This document shows, one piece after another, positions 18,030-27,387 of a DNA stretch of 64,000 nt. A program made the translations under genes and the position numbers. The DNA is taken from contig NZ_PPFB01000001.1 in assembly GCF_002899455.1 (NCBI RefSeq), forward strand, positions 6,642,501 to 6,706,500, in the 5' to 3' direction. The notes under the pieces are model-generated. The model made no database searches. It worked only from the letters and a program-made list of their open reading frames with translations, and was not told where the DNA came from. The stretch comes from Streptomyces sp. DH-12. Lineage in GTDB: Bacteria; Actinomycetota; Actinomycetes; Streptomycetales; Streptomycetaceae. How positions within the stretch are numbered: the stretch's first letter is position 1; every line of letters begins with the position of its first letter.

Positions 18030-19294
18030 CGTGTCCTCCCGCCCGTCCCGGACAGCAGCACCGCGGACTGGAAACCGCCGAACCCGCTGCCGACGGAGAG
18101 CACGTGCTCCAGCTTCCGCGGGCGGGCGGTGCGCGGCACGTAGTCCAGGTCGCACTCCGGGTCGGGGGTCTCGTAGTTCGCCGTCGGCGGCACGGCCTGG
18201 TGCTGCAGCGCGAGCACGCAGGCGACCACCTCGATCGCGCCGATGGCGCCGAGCGAGTGCCCCACCATCGACTTGATGGAGCTCATGGGCGTCTCGTACG
18301 CGTGCGCGCCCAGCGACCGCTTCACCGCGGCCGTCTCGTGCCGGTCGTTCTGCCGGGTGCCGGAACCGTGCGCGTTGACGTAGTCGATCCGGGTGGGATC
18401 GATACGGGCCTGGTCGAGGGTGCTGTCGATGGCGCGGGCCATCTCCAGGCCCTCACTGGTCAGGCCGGTCATGTGGTAGGCGTTGCCGTAGGTGGCGTAG
18501 CCGCTGATCTCGCAGAGGATGTCCGCGCCGCGGGCCCGCGCGTGCTCGTACTCCTCCAGCACCAGCACCGCCGCGCCCTCGCCCATCACGAACCCGTCGC
18601 GGCGGGCGTCGAACGGCCGCGACGCGTGCTCGGCGTCGTCGTTGTTGGGCGACGTCGCCTTGATGGCGTCGAAGCAGGCCATCGTGATCGGGGAGATCGG
18701 CGAGTCCGACGCCCCCGCGATGCAGACGTCGGCCCGCCCCTCGGCGACGGTGTGGAAGGCGTAGCCGACCGCGTCGAGTCCGGAGGTGCAGCCGGTGGAG
18801 ACCGTCTGCACCGGGCCCCGGGCGCCGAACTGCTCGGCCACCGTGGAGGCGAGGGTGCTCGGCGAGAACGCCCGGTGCAGCTTCGGCTCCGCCTTGGTGT
18901 GGTCCACGTCCCAGCGCCGGCCGCTCTCGCTGACCAGCACGTAGTCGTGTTCCAGCCGGGTGGTGCCGCCGACCGCGCTGCCCAGCGACACCGCGGTGCG
19001 CCACGGGTCCGTGGCCCCGGTGTCCAGCCCGGACTGCCGGACCGCCTCCCGGGCCGCGACCACGGCGAACTGGATGTAGCGGTCGGAGTGCTGGCACAGG
19101 TCCGCGTCCAGGCCGTGCTCGAACGGGTCGAAGTCGCACTCGGCGGCGATGCGCGAGCGCAGACCCGCCGGGTCGAACAGGGTGATGCCGCGGGTCGCGG
19201 TGCGGCCGGCCGCCAGCAGGTCCCAGAACGCCGTCGTTCCGATGCCGCCGGGAGCGACCACACCGATGCCGGTGACGGCCACTCGCCGGGTCAC
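18026..19294 (-). CDS. whiE-ORFIII: Ketosynthase alpha of the spore-pigment type II PKS
   Basis: A 422-residue condensing enzyme that joins malonyl units on the ACP. The catalytic cysteine is Cys169 in [14 protein letters not shown]; the two catalytic histidine motifs are [12 protein letters not shown] and [14 protein letters not shown]. The N-terminus [20 protein letters not shown] is typical. The ATG at 19294 overlaps the stop of the upstream cupin and the KS-alpha stop overlaps the KS-beta start, giving tight translational coupling and equal expression of the two subunits. Confidence 0.96.
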
Positions 19295-19758
19295 TTTATG
19301 GCCTCGCTCGGCTCGGCCGGACGGCCCGCCTCCGGCCCGCCCACCGTCAACTGCGGCCCGGACAGCGCGCCTTCGGTCTCCTCCGTGTCGACGTGCCCGA
19401 GGCTCGGGTGGGGCGCGAGAGGACCCAGGTGGAACACCATGCGGGCCTCCTCGTCGCCGACGTTGCGGAACCGGTGCCGCATGTCGATCGGGATCATCAG
19501 CCCCTGCTCGGCGCGGAGCGCGAACGGCTCGCCGTCCAGGTCCACCTCGAGCGAGCCGGTGACGACGTACACGAACTCCTCGGAGTAGGGGTGGTAGTGC
19601 TCGGCGATCCGCTCGCCGGGCTTGATGACGGCCAGCCCCATGAAGCCGCTCGTGGAGCCCACGGTGGCCGGGGTGAGCAGGGTCCTCAGGTCACCCCCGC
19701 GCCGGCGGTTGGGTTCCGTCTCGCTCAGGTCCACGATGCGTGGATGCTGCTTGGACAT
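19291..19758 (-). CDS. whiE-ORFII: Cupin protein of the spore-pigment cluster
   Basis: A 155-residue single-barrel cupin, the usual second gene of whiE-type operons. ATG 19758 was chosen because GGAGG lies upstream and the longer reading has no ribosome site. Motif 1 is [16 protein letters not shown] and motif 2 [14 protein letters not shown], with metal-ligand histidines. It is required for proper pigment formation in related clusters, though its exact step is not established. It sits directly upstream of and overlapping KS-alpha. Confidence 0.9.
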   Translation of the reverse strand: MSKQHPRIVDLSETEPNRRRGGDLRTLLTPATVGSTSGFMGLAVIKPGERIAEHYHPYSEEFVYVVTGSLEVDLDGEPFALRAEQGLMIPIDMRHRFRNVGDEEARMVFHLGPLAPHPSLGHVDTEETEGALSGPQLTVGGPEAGRPAEPSEAIK

Positions 19759-19827
19759 GGTTGTTACCTCCGGGTGTTCCGGTGACGTCCGGACGTCCGC
19801 GGCCGCGGACGTCACCGCGGTGGGTCG

Positions 19828-20952
19828 TCAGGAATCCGCGGAGATGCGGTCGGTGACGGGCAGCATGTCGGCGTGCGCCAGGAGCCGGTGCAGGGTGCGC
19901 TCCGAGTCCAGGGAGCCCTCGACGCCGATCGCGGCGCCGTCCAGGAGACGCTCCAGCTCGGCAGCCTTGCCCGGGCCCTTGACGCCGAGGGCGGCGGCGG
20001 GGTCGAGATCGAGTTCGCCGGTGAAGTCGATCATGCGGACCACGACGTCGTCGCGCTGGAAGACGGTGCTCGCGTACACCGGGCTGTCCGGGTCGCTCGC
20101 CGCGGCCTCGTCCTGGTGGGCGAGGAACCTGGCCAGCTCCAGGCCGCGGTCCGTCACGGCCGGGTAGTACAGCATGTGCCGCCGCAGGCCGGCGGGTTCC
20201 GGGCGGCCGGCCGTCACGTGCTGCATGGCCGGGAGCGCCGCCCGGGTGAAGAAGATCCGCGCGGAGTCGGAGTCGGTCAGGTCCCGGTCCTGCTCCAGAT
20301 AGGGGTTGATGGCCTCCTCCACCGCCTGGACCTCGGGCTGGCTGGCCACGTGGCACAGGGTGGCCAGCAGGTCGCCCTCCACCTCCACGGCCCGCACGAC
20401 GCGGTTGCCGTGCATGAAGAGGGAGGTGCGGTGCAGGCGCGTGATGCCGTTGATGCGCGTCTCGGGCGCGTCGTAATTGGCCAGGATGTCCACGACCTTG
20501 GACTCGGATCCCGGCTTCACGGTGAAGGTGAGGGCGTGGCGGGTGATCCCGGTGCCCACGCGGGCTGCCTTCTGCAGGCTCGCCTGTGCGGCCTCGGCGG
20601 TGAGCGGCTGTTCCGGGTGGGTCTCGCGGAGGATGCTGTAGCGCATCGACCGGGTGTCCCGGACACAGCTGTGCATCGGCCGGACGATCGCGATGTGCTC
20701 CTCGCTGTTCACCCACTTGAGGAACGGCAGGGCGCTCTCCCACTCGCTGGTGATGAGCCACTGCGAGGGGTTCTCGATCGACTGGCACAGTTGGTCACTG
20801 ATGTGACCGGGGACGGACGCGACCTTGTTGCGCATGTGCTCGTACGCGTCGAGGAACTGCTCCTGGGCCCCCTCGTACAGGTCGAGCAGCAGGATCACCC
20901 GCAGCCTCGAGCCGTCGAACGCCGACTGCGACACGCGTGCCGACATGGTCAT
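19828..20952 (-). CDS. whiE-ORFI: SchA/CurD-like protein, first gene of the spore-pigment operon
   Basis: A 374-residue protein made of repeated dimeric alpha/beta-barrel modules of the SchA/CurD type. The first module reads LRVILLLDLYEGAQEQFLDA, a second starts TRHALTFTVKPGSESKVVDI, and the last third has RRHMLYYPAVTDRGLELARF. ATG 20952 (or 20946) lies 8 bases behind a GGAGAGG-like site. These proteins belong to spore-pigment clusters and probably act in cyclisation or ring oxidation. It heads the minus-strand operon and diverges from the hydroxylase gene at 21188. Confidence 0.9.
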   Translation of the reverse strand: MTMSARVSQSAFDGSRLRVILLLDLYEGAQEQFLDAYEHMRNKVASVPGHISDQLCQSIENPSQWLITSEWESALPFLKWVNSEEHIAIVRPMHSCVRDTRSMRYSILRETHPEQPLTAEAAQASLQKAARVGTGITRHALTFTVKPGSESKVVDILANYDAPETRINGITRLHRTSLFMHGNRVVRAVEVEGDLLATLCHVASQPEVQAVEEAINPYLEQDRDLTDSDSARIFFTRAALPAMQHVTAGRPEPAGLRRHMLYYPAVTDRGLELARFLAHQDEAAASDPDSPVYASTVFQRDDVVVRMIDFTGELDLDPAAALGVKGPGKAAELERLLDGAAIGVEGSLDSERTLHRLLAHADMLPVTDRISADS

Positions 20953-21187
20953 CCGGCGCACCTCTCCTCTTCGTCGGAAGGTCGGGAACGACCACCGCGC
21001 CCGCTGGAGGGCCGGGATCGTCATGCGTTGATCGTTGACGCGACTTTCCGGTGCGCGCGAGCGACACGGGGCAGGTGGGTGAACCGCGTGCCATCCGGGT
21101 GCCGCCGGGACGCGAACCGTCCCGCACCGGGCATGAAAGGTGCGTCCCATCCCACAGCCCGTCGAGGGCGACGCTGGAGGCGTTTCA
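20953..21187. promoter_or_regulatory. Divergent control region of the spore-pigment locus
   Basis: This 235-base gap separates the start of ORFI on the minus strand from the hydroxylase start on the plus strand and must hold both promoters. A GGAGG-type ribosome site lies before each gene. The AT-richer stretch TTGATCGTTGACGCG near 21028-21042 is the most promoter-like sequence seen. In S. coelicolor the two matching whiE promoters are developmentally controlled; I infer the same here. Confidence 0.6.
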
Positions 21188-22834
21188 ATGAATCGATCGG
21201 ACACGACCGGCCGGGCGGACCACCGCACGCCGGTCCTCATCGTCGGTGGTTCCCTGGTGGGCCTGTCGATGTCCCTGTTCCTGGGACGCCTCGGCGTGCC
21301 GCACACGCTCGTCGAACGTCACGCGGACACGTCGATCCACCCGCGCGGGCGGGGAAACAACGTACGCACCATGGAGCTGTTCCGGGCGGCCGGGGTCGAG
21401 CAGGGCATCCGCCGGGCCGCGTCGGTCCTGGCGGGGAACCACGGCATCTGGCAGACCCCGAGCCTGGCGGGTGACGAGGGCGAGTGGCTGCTCCAGGAGA
21501 TCGACCCCGGGGGCGGGCTCGCCCGCTTCAGCCCCAGCGGGTGGTGCCTGTGCAGCCAGAACGACCTGGAACCGGTGCTCCTCGAGGGAGCCCGGGAGCT
21601 CGGCGGGGACCTGCGCTTCGGGACGGAGATGCTCTCCTTCGAGCAGGACGCCGAGGGTGTGACGGTGCTGGTCAAGAGCCGGGAGACCGGCGAGCACACC
21701 AGGATCCGGGCGGACTACCTCGTCGCCGCCGACGGCCCGCGCAGCCCCGTCCGCGAGGCGCTGGGCATCGGGCGGAACGGCCCGGGCGACCTGTTCCACA
21801 ACGTGAGCCTCACCTTCACCTCCCGTGACCTCGCCGGCGTCGTCGGGGACCGGCGGTTCATCGTCTGCTACCTGACCAACCCGGAGGCCGACGGGGCGCT
21901 GCTGCCGGTGGACAACCGCGAGCACTGGGTGTTCCACGCCCCCTGGCACCCCGAACACGGTGAGACCCTCGAGGATTTCACCGACGAGCGGTGCGCCGCG
22001 CACATCCGGCGGGCGGTGGGCGTGCCCGACCTGGACGTGACCATCACCGGCCGGGCCGCCTGGCACGCCGCGGAGCGGGTCGCCGAACGGTACGCGGACG
22101 GGCGGGTGTTCCTGGCCGGCGACTCGGCGCACGAGATGTCGCCCACCGGGGCGTTCGGCTCCAACACCGGCATCCAGGACGCGCACAACCTCGCCTGGAA
22201 GCTGGCCGCCGTACTGGGCGGGTGGGCCGGGCCCGGACTGCTCGCCACCTACGACCGTGAGCGCCGGCCCGTCGCCGAGGCGACCAGCGCCCGCGCCTCG
22301 TCCCGCTCGGCGGAGCACAGCCACCCCGGCTACACGCCCGACGGCGACGCCGCGGCGCTCGTCAAGCGCAAGGGCGGCATCCTCAACGTGGCCCTCGGCT
22401 ACCGCTACCCGAGCGGTGCGGTGCTGGGCGCCGACCCGGCGGCCCCGGTGGTGCCCGAGACCCTCGCGCTGAACGGCGAGCCCGGCAGCCGCGCACCGCA
22501 CCTGTGGCTGGACCGCTCCGGCGCCCGCGTTTCCACGCTCGACCTCTACGAGCGCTCGCTCGTGCTGCTCGCGTCTCCGCACAGCCCGTGGCTCGCCGCC
22601 GCGGCCGAGGTGGCGGCCGCGCTCCCGGTGCCGCTGGACGCGTACGGCGTCGGCGAGGGCGCCGACCTGGTGCCCGAGCCGGACGCCGACTGGGCCGGGG
22701 CCCACGGTGTCACGCCGGACGGCGCGGTGCTGGTGCGGCCCGACGGCTTCGTCGCCTGGCGCCACGAGGGGCGGGCCGCGGACCCGGCCCGCACCCTGCG
22801 GGACGCGATCACCGCCCTGCTGTCCCGCACCTGA
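21188..22834 (+). CDS. whiE-ORFVIII: FAD-dependent polyketide hydroxylase of the spore-pigment cluster
   Basis: A 548-residue class A flavoprotein monooxygenase that hydroxylates the aromatic polyketide using NAD(P)H and O2. The FAD-binding GxGxxG-type loop is VLIVGGSLVGLSMSLFLGRL. The DG motif is YLVAADGPRSPVRE, and the second FAD contact is GRVFLAGDSAHEMSPTGAFG followed by NTGIQDAHNLAWKLA. The C-terminal thioredoxin-like domain is also present. ATG 21188 follows TGGAGGCG. It diverges from the core operon exactly as WhiE ORFVIII does and is followed by a strong hairpin. Confidence 0.92.
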   Translation: MNRSDTTGRADHRTPVLIVGGSLVGLSMSLFLGRLGVPHTLVERHADTSIHPRGRGNNVRTMELFRAAGVEQGIRRAASVLAGNHGIWQTPSLAGDEGEWLLQEIDPGGGLARFSPSGWCLCSQNDLEPVLLEGARELGGDLRFGTEMLSFEQDAEGVTVLVKSRETGEHTRIRADYLVAADGPRSPVREALGIGRNGPGDLFHNVSLTFTSRDLAGVVGDRRFIVCYLTNPEADGALLPVDNREHWVFHAPWHPEHGETLEDFTDERCAAHIRRAVGVPDLDVTITGRAAWHAAERVAERYADGRVFLAGDSAHEMSPTGAFGSNTGIQDAHNLAWKLAAVLGGWAGPGLLATYDRERRPVAEATSARASSRSAEHSHPGYTPDGDAAALVKRKGGILNVALGYRYPSGAVLGADPAAPVVPETLALNGEPGSRAPHLWLDRSGARVSTLDLYERSLVLLASPHSPWLAAAAEVAAALPVPLDAYGVGEGADLVPEPDADWAGAHGVTPDGAVLVRPDGFVAWRHEGRAADPARTLRDAITALLSRT

Positions 22835-22840
22835 CCGGCC

Positions 22841-22863
22841 GCGGCCGCCGCCCCGGCGGCCGC
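22841..22863 (+). terminator. Hairpin after the spore-pigment hydroxylase
   Basis: GCGGCCGCCG (22841-22850) and CGGCGGCCGC (22854-22863) form a perfect 10-base-pair stem with the loop CCC, seven bases beyond the hydroxylase stop. Confidence 0.7.
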
Positions 22864-23091
22864 GCTCCGACGTGGCCGGGTGCCGTCCGAAACGCTGGAG
22901 CGCCCTCCACGTCCGCACGCGTGTGGTCCGGGAGCGGAACACCAGCGCGTCCACGCAGTCGGGGCCGCGCTCCGGCCTCGGGGGAGCGGGGCGGGGTGAT
23001 CGTCGTGGATCTGGCCCTCACCGCCGGGCGGCCGGACGGACCGGGGCGGGGCCGGACGACTCGCCGGCCCTGCCCCGCCGTCGCGCGTGAC

Positions 23092-24537
23092 TCAGGCCGC
23101 GGGGGCCGGGTACGTCGGGTACTCCACGCCGGACACGTACTGGACGACGCGGACGACCTGGCAGGAGTAGCCGAACTCGTTGTCGTACCAGAGGTAGAGG
23201 ATCGCGTTGTCGCCGTCGACCTTCAGGGCGCCGGCGTCGACGATCGAGGCGTGCCGCGAGCCGACGAAGTCACTGGAGACCGCGTCCGGCGCGCTGATGA
23301 AGTCGATCTGGCGCTTCAGCGGGGAGGTCAGCGACACGTTGCGCAGGTGGTCGAGGACCTCCTCGCGGTCGGTCGCGCGGCCCAGCTGGAGGTTGAGGAT
23401 GGCGATCGACACGTCCGGCACCGGCACGCGGATGGAGCTGCCGGTGATGGGGGCCTTCAGGTCGGGCAGCGCCTTGGCGACGGCCGACGCGGCACCGGTC
23501 TCGGTGATCACCATGTTGAGCGGCGCGGACCGGCCGCGGCGCTCGGACTTGTGGTAGTTGTCCAGCAGGTTCTGGTCGTTGGTGAACGAGTGGACGGTCT
23601 CCACGTGGCCGCGGAGCACCCCGTACTCGTCCGCCATCGCCTTCAACGGCGGCACGATCGCGTTGGTGGTGCAGGACGCGCAGGACAGGATCCGCTCGTC
23701 CGGCTTGAGGGTGTCGTGGTTGACGCCGTGCACGATGTTCGGCACGTCGCCCTTGCCGGGCGCGGTCAGCACCACCTTGTCGACACCGGGCCGCAGGTGC
23801 TGCGACAGGCCTTCCCGGTCGCGCCACTTGCCGGTGTTGTCGATCAGGATGGCGTTCTTGACGCCGTACGCGGTGTAGTCGAGCTCGGCCGGGTCGTCCG
23901 CGTAGATCACCTTGATCGCGTTGCCGTTGGCGACGATCGTGCTGTTCGCCTCGTCGACGGTGATCGTGCCCTGGAACTGGCCGTGCACGGAGTCGCGGCG
24001 CAGCAGCGAGGCGCGCTTGACGATGTCCTGCTCGCCGCCCCGGCGGACGACGATCGCGCGCAGCCGCAGGCCGTTGCCGGAGCCGGCCTTCTCGATCAGC
24101 AGGCGGGCGAGGAGCCGGCCGATGCGGCCGAAGCCGTAGAGGACGACGTCGCGCGGCTCACGGCGGTCGATCTTGTTCGCGCCGGTCGCGCCGGCGACGG
24201 CCTCGGCGGTGAACTCGGCGACGGACTTGCCCTGGTCGTCCGCGCGGTAGGCCTCCGCCAGCAGGCCGATGTCGATCTGGGACGGTCCGAGGTCCAGCGC
24301 GGTGAGCGCCTGGAGGAACGGCAGGGTCTCGGTGACGGAGAGCTCCTCGCCGGCGATCTGCCGGGCGAAGCGGTGCGTCTTGAGGATGCTGACCACCGAC
24401 TTGTTCACCAGGGAGCGGCTGTGCAGCAGGACGGTGACGTCCCGCTCCCGGTGCAGCCTCCCGATGATCGGGATCATCGACTCCGCGATCTCCTCGCGGT
24501 GCTTCCAGTTGGTGAACGAGTCTTCGTTGACAGTCAC
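23092..24537 (-). CDS. gap: Glyceraldehyde-3-phosphate dehydrogenase, long form
   Basis: A 481-residue GAPDH, longer than the usual ~335 because of an N-terminal extension of about 125 residues. The NAD-binding loop is VVLYGFGRIGRLLARLL, the catalytic cysteine is Cys289 in LSCASCTTNAIVPP, and further family motifs are NAPLN-like APLNMVITETGAASAVA and the C-terminal WYDNEFGYSCQVV. It interconverts glyceraldehyde 3-phosphate and 1,3-bisphosphoglycerate in glycolysis/gluconeogenesis. The GTG at 24537 is used, with only a weak ribosome site. This long class coexists with a normal Gap in many Streptomyces, so a specialised (for example gluconeogenic) role is possible. Confidence 0.93.
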   Translation of the reverse strand: MTVNEDSFTNWKHREEIAESMIPIIGRLHRERDVTVLLHSRSLVNKSVVSILKTHRFARQIAGEELSVTETLPFLQALTALDLGPSQIDIGLLAEAYRADDQGKSVAEFTAEAVAGATGANKIDRREPRDVVLYGFGRIGRLLARLLIEKAGSGNGLRLRAIVVRRGGEQDIVKRASLLRRDSVHGQFQGTITVDEANSTIVANGNAIKVIYADDPAELDYTAYGVKNAILIDNTGKWRDREGLSQHLRPGVDKVVLTAPGKGDVPNIVHGVNHDTLKPDERILSCASCTTNAIVPPLKAMADEYGVLRGHVETVHSFTNDQNLLDNYHKSERRGRSAPLNMVITETGAASAVAKALPDLKAPITGSSIRVPVPDVSIAILNLQLGRATDREEVLDHLRNVSLTSPLKRQIDFISAPDAVSSDFVGSRHASIVDAGALKVDGDNAILYLWYDNEFGYSCQVVRVVQYVSGVEYPTYPAPAA

Positions 24538-24760
24538 AGCATCATCTTTCGAGCTAGAGGGTGCTCATATGATAGCCATGCCGCTCGGAGGGGTCGGAGG
24601 GGGTCTGTCCCGGAGGAGCGGCGGAGCCGTGCGGGGCCGCCCGGGACGGTCGCCGACCGCAGGGTTGCGCGACATGCGAACGGGTACGCGTCCCTCACCG
24701 TGCCCGGAGCCGAAGTGTGTCCCGGGCGGGCCGACAACCGCCGCTACCAGGGAATTCGTC

Positions 24761-25165
24761 ATGGAAACACCCGCGCACGAGAACAACGCCCCCACGCCCG
24801 CGCAGCGGGCCCTGGACACGCTGTCGGAGAACACCGAGGACACGGCCGCGCTGGACGCCCTGGCCAACAGCGACGTGCTGATCCCGGTCCCCGACGACGC
24901 GGGCGACGAGGAGGCCGCCGACCCCGGCGCCGTCGCGCTGCCCGTGCTGGAGCAGCCGGGCGGCACGCAGGTGGTGCCCGTGTTCACCTCCGAACTGGAG
25001 ATGGCCGGGCTGCTCCCGTTCGTGTCCCGCTACCGTCTGGTCCCGCTCGGCGCGCTCGCCGCGCAGTGGCCGGCCGACGACCTGTCCCTCACCATCGACG
25101 GCAGCTCCGACCACCGCCTCACCCTCACCTCCGAGGGCGTCCGCACCCTGCTGGCCCGCCCGTAG
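24761..25165 (+). CDS. SseB-family protein
   Basis: A 134-residue protein with the SseB N-terminal-domain pattern: a helical start (TPAQRALDTLSENTEDTAA), LDALANSDVLIPVPDD, then VVPVFTSELEMAGLLPF and a C-terminal strand-helix DHRLTLTSEGVRTLLAR. ATG 24761 gives a compact product. The biochemical role of Streptomyces SseB-like proteins is unknown. It is divergent from the GAPDH gene and ends in a terminator hairpin, so it is probably a single-gene unit. Confidence 0.75.
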   Translation: METPAHENNAPTPAQRALDTLSENTEDTAALDALANSDVLIPVPDDAGDEEAADPGAVALPVLEQPGGTQVVPVFTSELEMAGLLPFVSRYRLVPLGALAAQWPADDLSLTIDGSSDHRLTLTSEGVRTLLARP

Positions 25166-25181
25166 CGGGCGCGGTACGGCA

Positions 25182-25209
25182 GCCCCGGCCTGCACGGGCC
25201 GGCCGGGGC
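25182..25209 (+). terminator. Hairpin after the SseB-like gene
   Basis: GCCCCGGCC at 25182-25190 pairs with GGCCGGGGC at 25201-25209 around a 10-base loop, 17 bases after the stop codon. Confidence 0.55.
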
Positions 25210-25424
25210 CGGACCCCGCGCGGACCGCGGGTGAGGCCGGGGCCCTGTCGTTCGGTGAGCGCGCAGGGGCGCCCCGGGTCCACGCCGCCCGCGGGCCCGC
25301 GGCGGAGACCCGCCGGTGACCCGGCGCGGTCGGCCGGGGCCCGCACCTGTCGTCGCCTCCCGTCGGTGTCCGCGGCGGCAGCCTGCCCCCTCAAGCACCC
25401 TCGAGGTCGATGCGTCCGCCGGGT

Positions 25425-25814
25425 TCAGTCCCCGAGCGCGCGGGCCAGGGCGGCGCGCTGCACCGGGAGCGTCTCGGCGTGCAGCTCGCGGCCGCGCGCG
25501 GTCAGCTGCACATAGACACCGCGCCGGTCCGTCGGGCAGGTGCTCCGCTCGACCAGGCCGTGCCGTTCGAGGCGGGCGATCAGCCGTGACAGGGCGCTCT
25601 GGCTCAGATGCACCCGGCCGACCAGATTCTGCACCCGGCACTGCTCACCGCGCGGGGGAGCGGTGGACGCGAGGAGGTCGAGCACCTCGAAGTCGGAGGC
25701 GCCGAGACCGTAGGGATGCAGCGCGCGGTCTATCTCACCCAGGGTGCGCGCGTGCACGGCGAGGATGTCACGCCACCGTTCCTCGAGCCGTACCTCGTCG
25801 GTCGTCCCTGCCAT
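25425..25814 (-). CDS. MarR-family transcriptional regulator
   Basis: A 129-residue winged-helix regulator. The recognition helix region is VHLSQSALSRLIARLERHGL followed by the basic wing STCPTDRRGVYVQLT, both typical of MarR. The start ATG 25814 is followed upstream by an AT-rich segment (25820-25850) with the outer inverted bases GTTC...GAAC. MarR repressors usually sense small phenolic or oxidant ligands and control a divergent gene. The neighbour on that side is 380 bases away, so the target is unclear. Confidence 0.85.
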   Translation of the reverse strand: MAGTTDEVRLEERWRDILAVHARTLGEIDRALHPYGLGASDFEVLDLLASTAPPRGEQCRVQNLVGRVHLSQSALSRLIARLERHGLVERSTCPTDRRGVYVQLTARGRELHAETLPVQRAALARALGD

Positions 25815-26195
25815 ACAGGAACGGTAACATTTGTTCGAATTTCAATGAACGGGCGGCGGTGTCAGGCCGACGCCCGCTTCGCCGGCTCCGCGGACAGGAT
25901 CGCCCGGGCTGCCGGATGGTGGTCGGGGCGGGGGTCACTGCGCCGGCCGCAGGGCCGTCGTCGAAGCCGCCGACCGCGGCGTCCACGCGGTCGACGGCGG
26001 CACGCTCCGGGGCGAGGGGCATCCGCGCGGCGACCGGGGGTACGGCGCCCGGCCACCGCTTTGACGTTCAACCTCTGTGCGCGGTACGGGTGTTGGGTCG
26101 AGACGAGGTACGCGCAGCGCGGGACACGCGGGCCCCGGGCGGGGCACAGTGGGAGGGCGCCGGAGACGAGGAAGCCCGGCGGGGAGGTGGACGAC
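25815..26195. other. Gap between MarR and a small HTH gene
   Basis: About 380 bases without a supported gene. The first 40 bases are AT-rich and should hold the MarR promoter/operator. A minus-strand frame ends in ILSAEPAKRASA and could be the last trace of a lost gene, but it is too short to name. Confidence 0.4.
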
Positions 26196-26453
26196 ATGCT
26201 GAGGACTCCCGCCGACGGGACACGACTGCGCATCCTCGCGTGGCTGGGAGAACCCGGCACCGCCGAACGCGGCCTCACCGCGGACGACGTCGCCGCTCGC
26301 CTGGGCGTGTCCCGCCCCGCGGCCCTCACCCACCTCCGGCTGCTCGACTCCCTCGGCCTGCTCCGCCCCGCCGGCGACGACGGCGGCCCCCGCTACCGCC
26401 GTGACGAGATCCGCCTCGCCGAGGTGACGCGGCTGTTCGAGAAGGGCTGGTAG
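26196..26453 (+). CDS. Small ArsR-like helix-turn-helix protein
   Basis: An 85-residue protein consisting of one winged helix: DGTRLRILAWLGEPG, then the recognition part LTADDVAARLGVSRPAALTH with LRLLDSLGLLRPAG, and a short wing. The ATG at 26196 follows a good GGGGAGG site. No metal-binding cysteines are present, so it is not a classical metal sensor. It precedes the fluoride-channel gene pair by about 80 bases on the same strand, but a regulatory link is only a possibility. Confidence 0.7.
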   Translation: MLRTPADGTRLRILAWLGEPGTAERGLTADDVAARLGVSRPAALTHLRLLDSLGLLRPAGDDGGPRYRRDEIRLAEVTRLFEKGW

Positions 26454-26530
26454 GCGGGCCGGGCCCGGCGGGGGACGGAGGACGTCCGGCCGTTACGCTG
26501 ACCCCGCGAGCGAGTGGGAGACGTACGACG

Positions 26531-26989
26531 GTGACAGCCCCGGACCCCGAGAGAGCCCGGCCCCGCTCCGCGCTCCGCGCCCAGGCGCCCGTCGTCGCGA
26601 CGGTCGCGGTGGGCGGGGGAGCGGGAGCGACGGCCCGGTACGCGGCCACCCTGTGGTGGCCCACCCCCGCGGGCGGATTCCCCTGGACGATCCTGTGGGT
26701 GAACGCTGTCGGCTGCGCCCTGATGGGCGTCCTCATGGTGGCCGTCACCGAGTGGCGCACCGCCCACCCCCTGGTCCGCCCGTTCCTCGGCACCGGCGTC
26801 CTCGGCGGCTTCACCACCTTCTCCGCCTACGCGGTGGACGTCCGCGGGCTGTTCGAGGACGGCCGCCCCACGGCCGCCTTGCTCCACCTCGCCGTCACCC
26901 CGCTGACGGCCCTCGCGGCCGTGTGGGCGGCCACCGCGGCCACCCGCCGCGCCCTGCTGGGGCGGCCGGCGGGCGGAGGCGCCCGGTGA
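26531..26989 (+). CDS. crcB: Fluoride channel subunit CrcB/Fluc (first of pair)
   Basis: A 152-residue membrane protein with four hydrophobic helices. Family landmarks are GGGAGATARYAATLW, the pore asparagine segment PWTILWVNAVGCALMG and the highly conserved GFTTFSAYAVD. It exports fluoride as half of a dual-topology channel. The start is GTG 26531. Its TGA overlaps the GTG of the second crcB gene, so the two subunits are made together and probably assemble as a heterodimer. Confidence 0.93.
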   Translation: MTAPDPERARPRSALRAQAPVVATVAVGGGAGATARYAATLWWPTPAGGFPWTILWVNAVGCALMGVLMVAVTEWRTAHPLVRPFLGTGVLGGFTTFSAYAVDVRGLFEDGRPTAALLHLAVTPLTALAAVWAATAATRRALLGRPAGGGAR

Positions 26990-27360
26990 ACTGGCTGTAC
27001 GTGCTGCTCGGCGGGATGGCCGGGGCGTCCCTGCGCTGTCTCACCGACCGGGCGGTGCAGTCCCGGCACGGCTCGGCGTTCCCGTGGGGGACGTTCACCG
27101 TCAACGTCGCCGGCAGCCTGATCCTCGGCCTGCTCGCCGGGGCGGCGGCCGCGGGAGCCGCGGGCCCCGGCGCGCAGCTGCTGCTCGGGACCGGCCTGTG
27201 CGGCGCCCTCACGACCTATTCGACCTTCTCCCACGAGACGCTCCGTCTGCTGGAGAACGGCGCCCGCGGTCACGCGGTGGCCAACGTCGCGGTGAGCACG
27301 GCGGCCGGCCTGGGCGCCGCCTTCGCGGGGGCGACGCTGGCCGGGGCGATGTGGACGTAG
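26986..27360 (+). CDS. crcB: Fluoride channel subunit CrcB/Fluc (second of pair)
   Basis: A 124-residue CrcB protein with GGMAGASLRCLTDRAV, WGTFTVNVAGSLILGL and LCGALTTYSTFSHET, the same signature blocks as its upstream partner but in a smaller protein. The GTG at 26986 overlaps the preceding stop. Paired crcB genes are common in Gram-positive bacteria, where the two products lie in opposite orientation in the membrane. No fluoride riboswitch was recognised upstream of the pair. Confidence 0.93.
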   Translation: MNWLYVLLGGMAGASLRCLTDRAVQSRHGSAFPWGTFTVNVAGSLILGLLAGAAAAGAAGPGAQLLLGTGLCGALTTYSTFSHETLRLLENGARGHAVANVAVSTAAGLGAAFAGATLAGAMWT

Positions 27361-27387
27361 GACCCGAAGGCGCGGGTGCCGTGGCGG

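Noticed and set aside
22504-25515. 1,003-codon plus-strand frame across the GAPDH gene
   Set aside because: Antisense to an unmistakable GAPDH; no domain resemblance.
26455-26530. Fluoride riboswitch before the crcB pair
   Set aside because: The short gap does not show the conserved crcB-motif pseudoknot bases.
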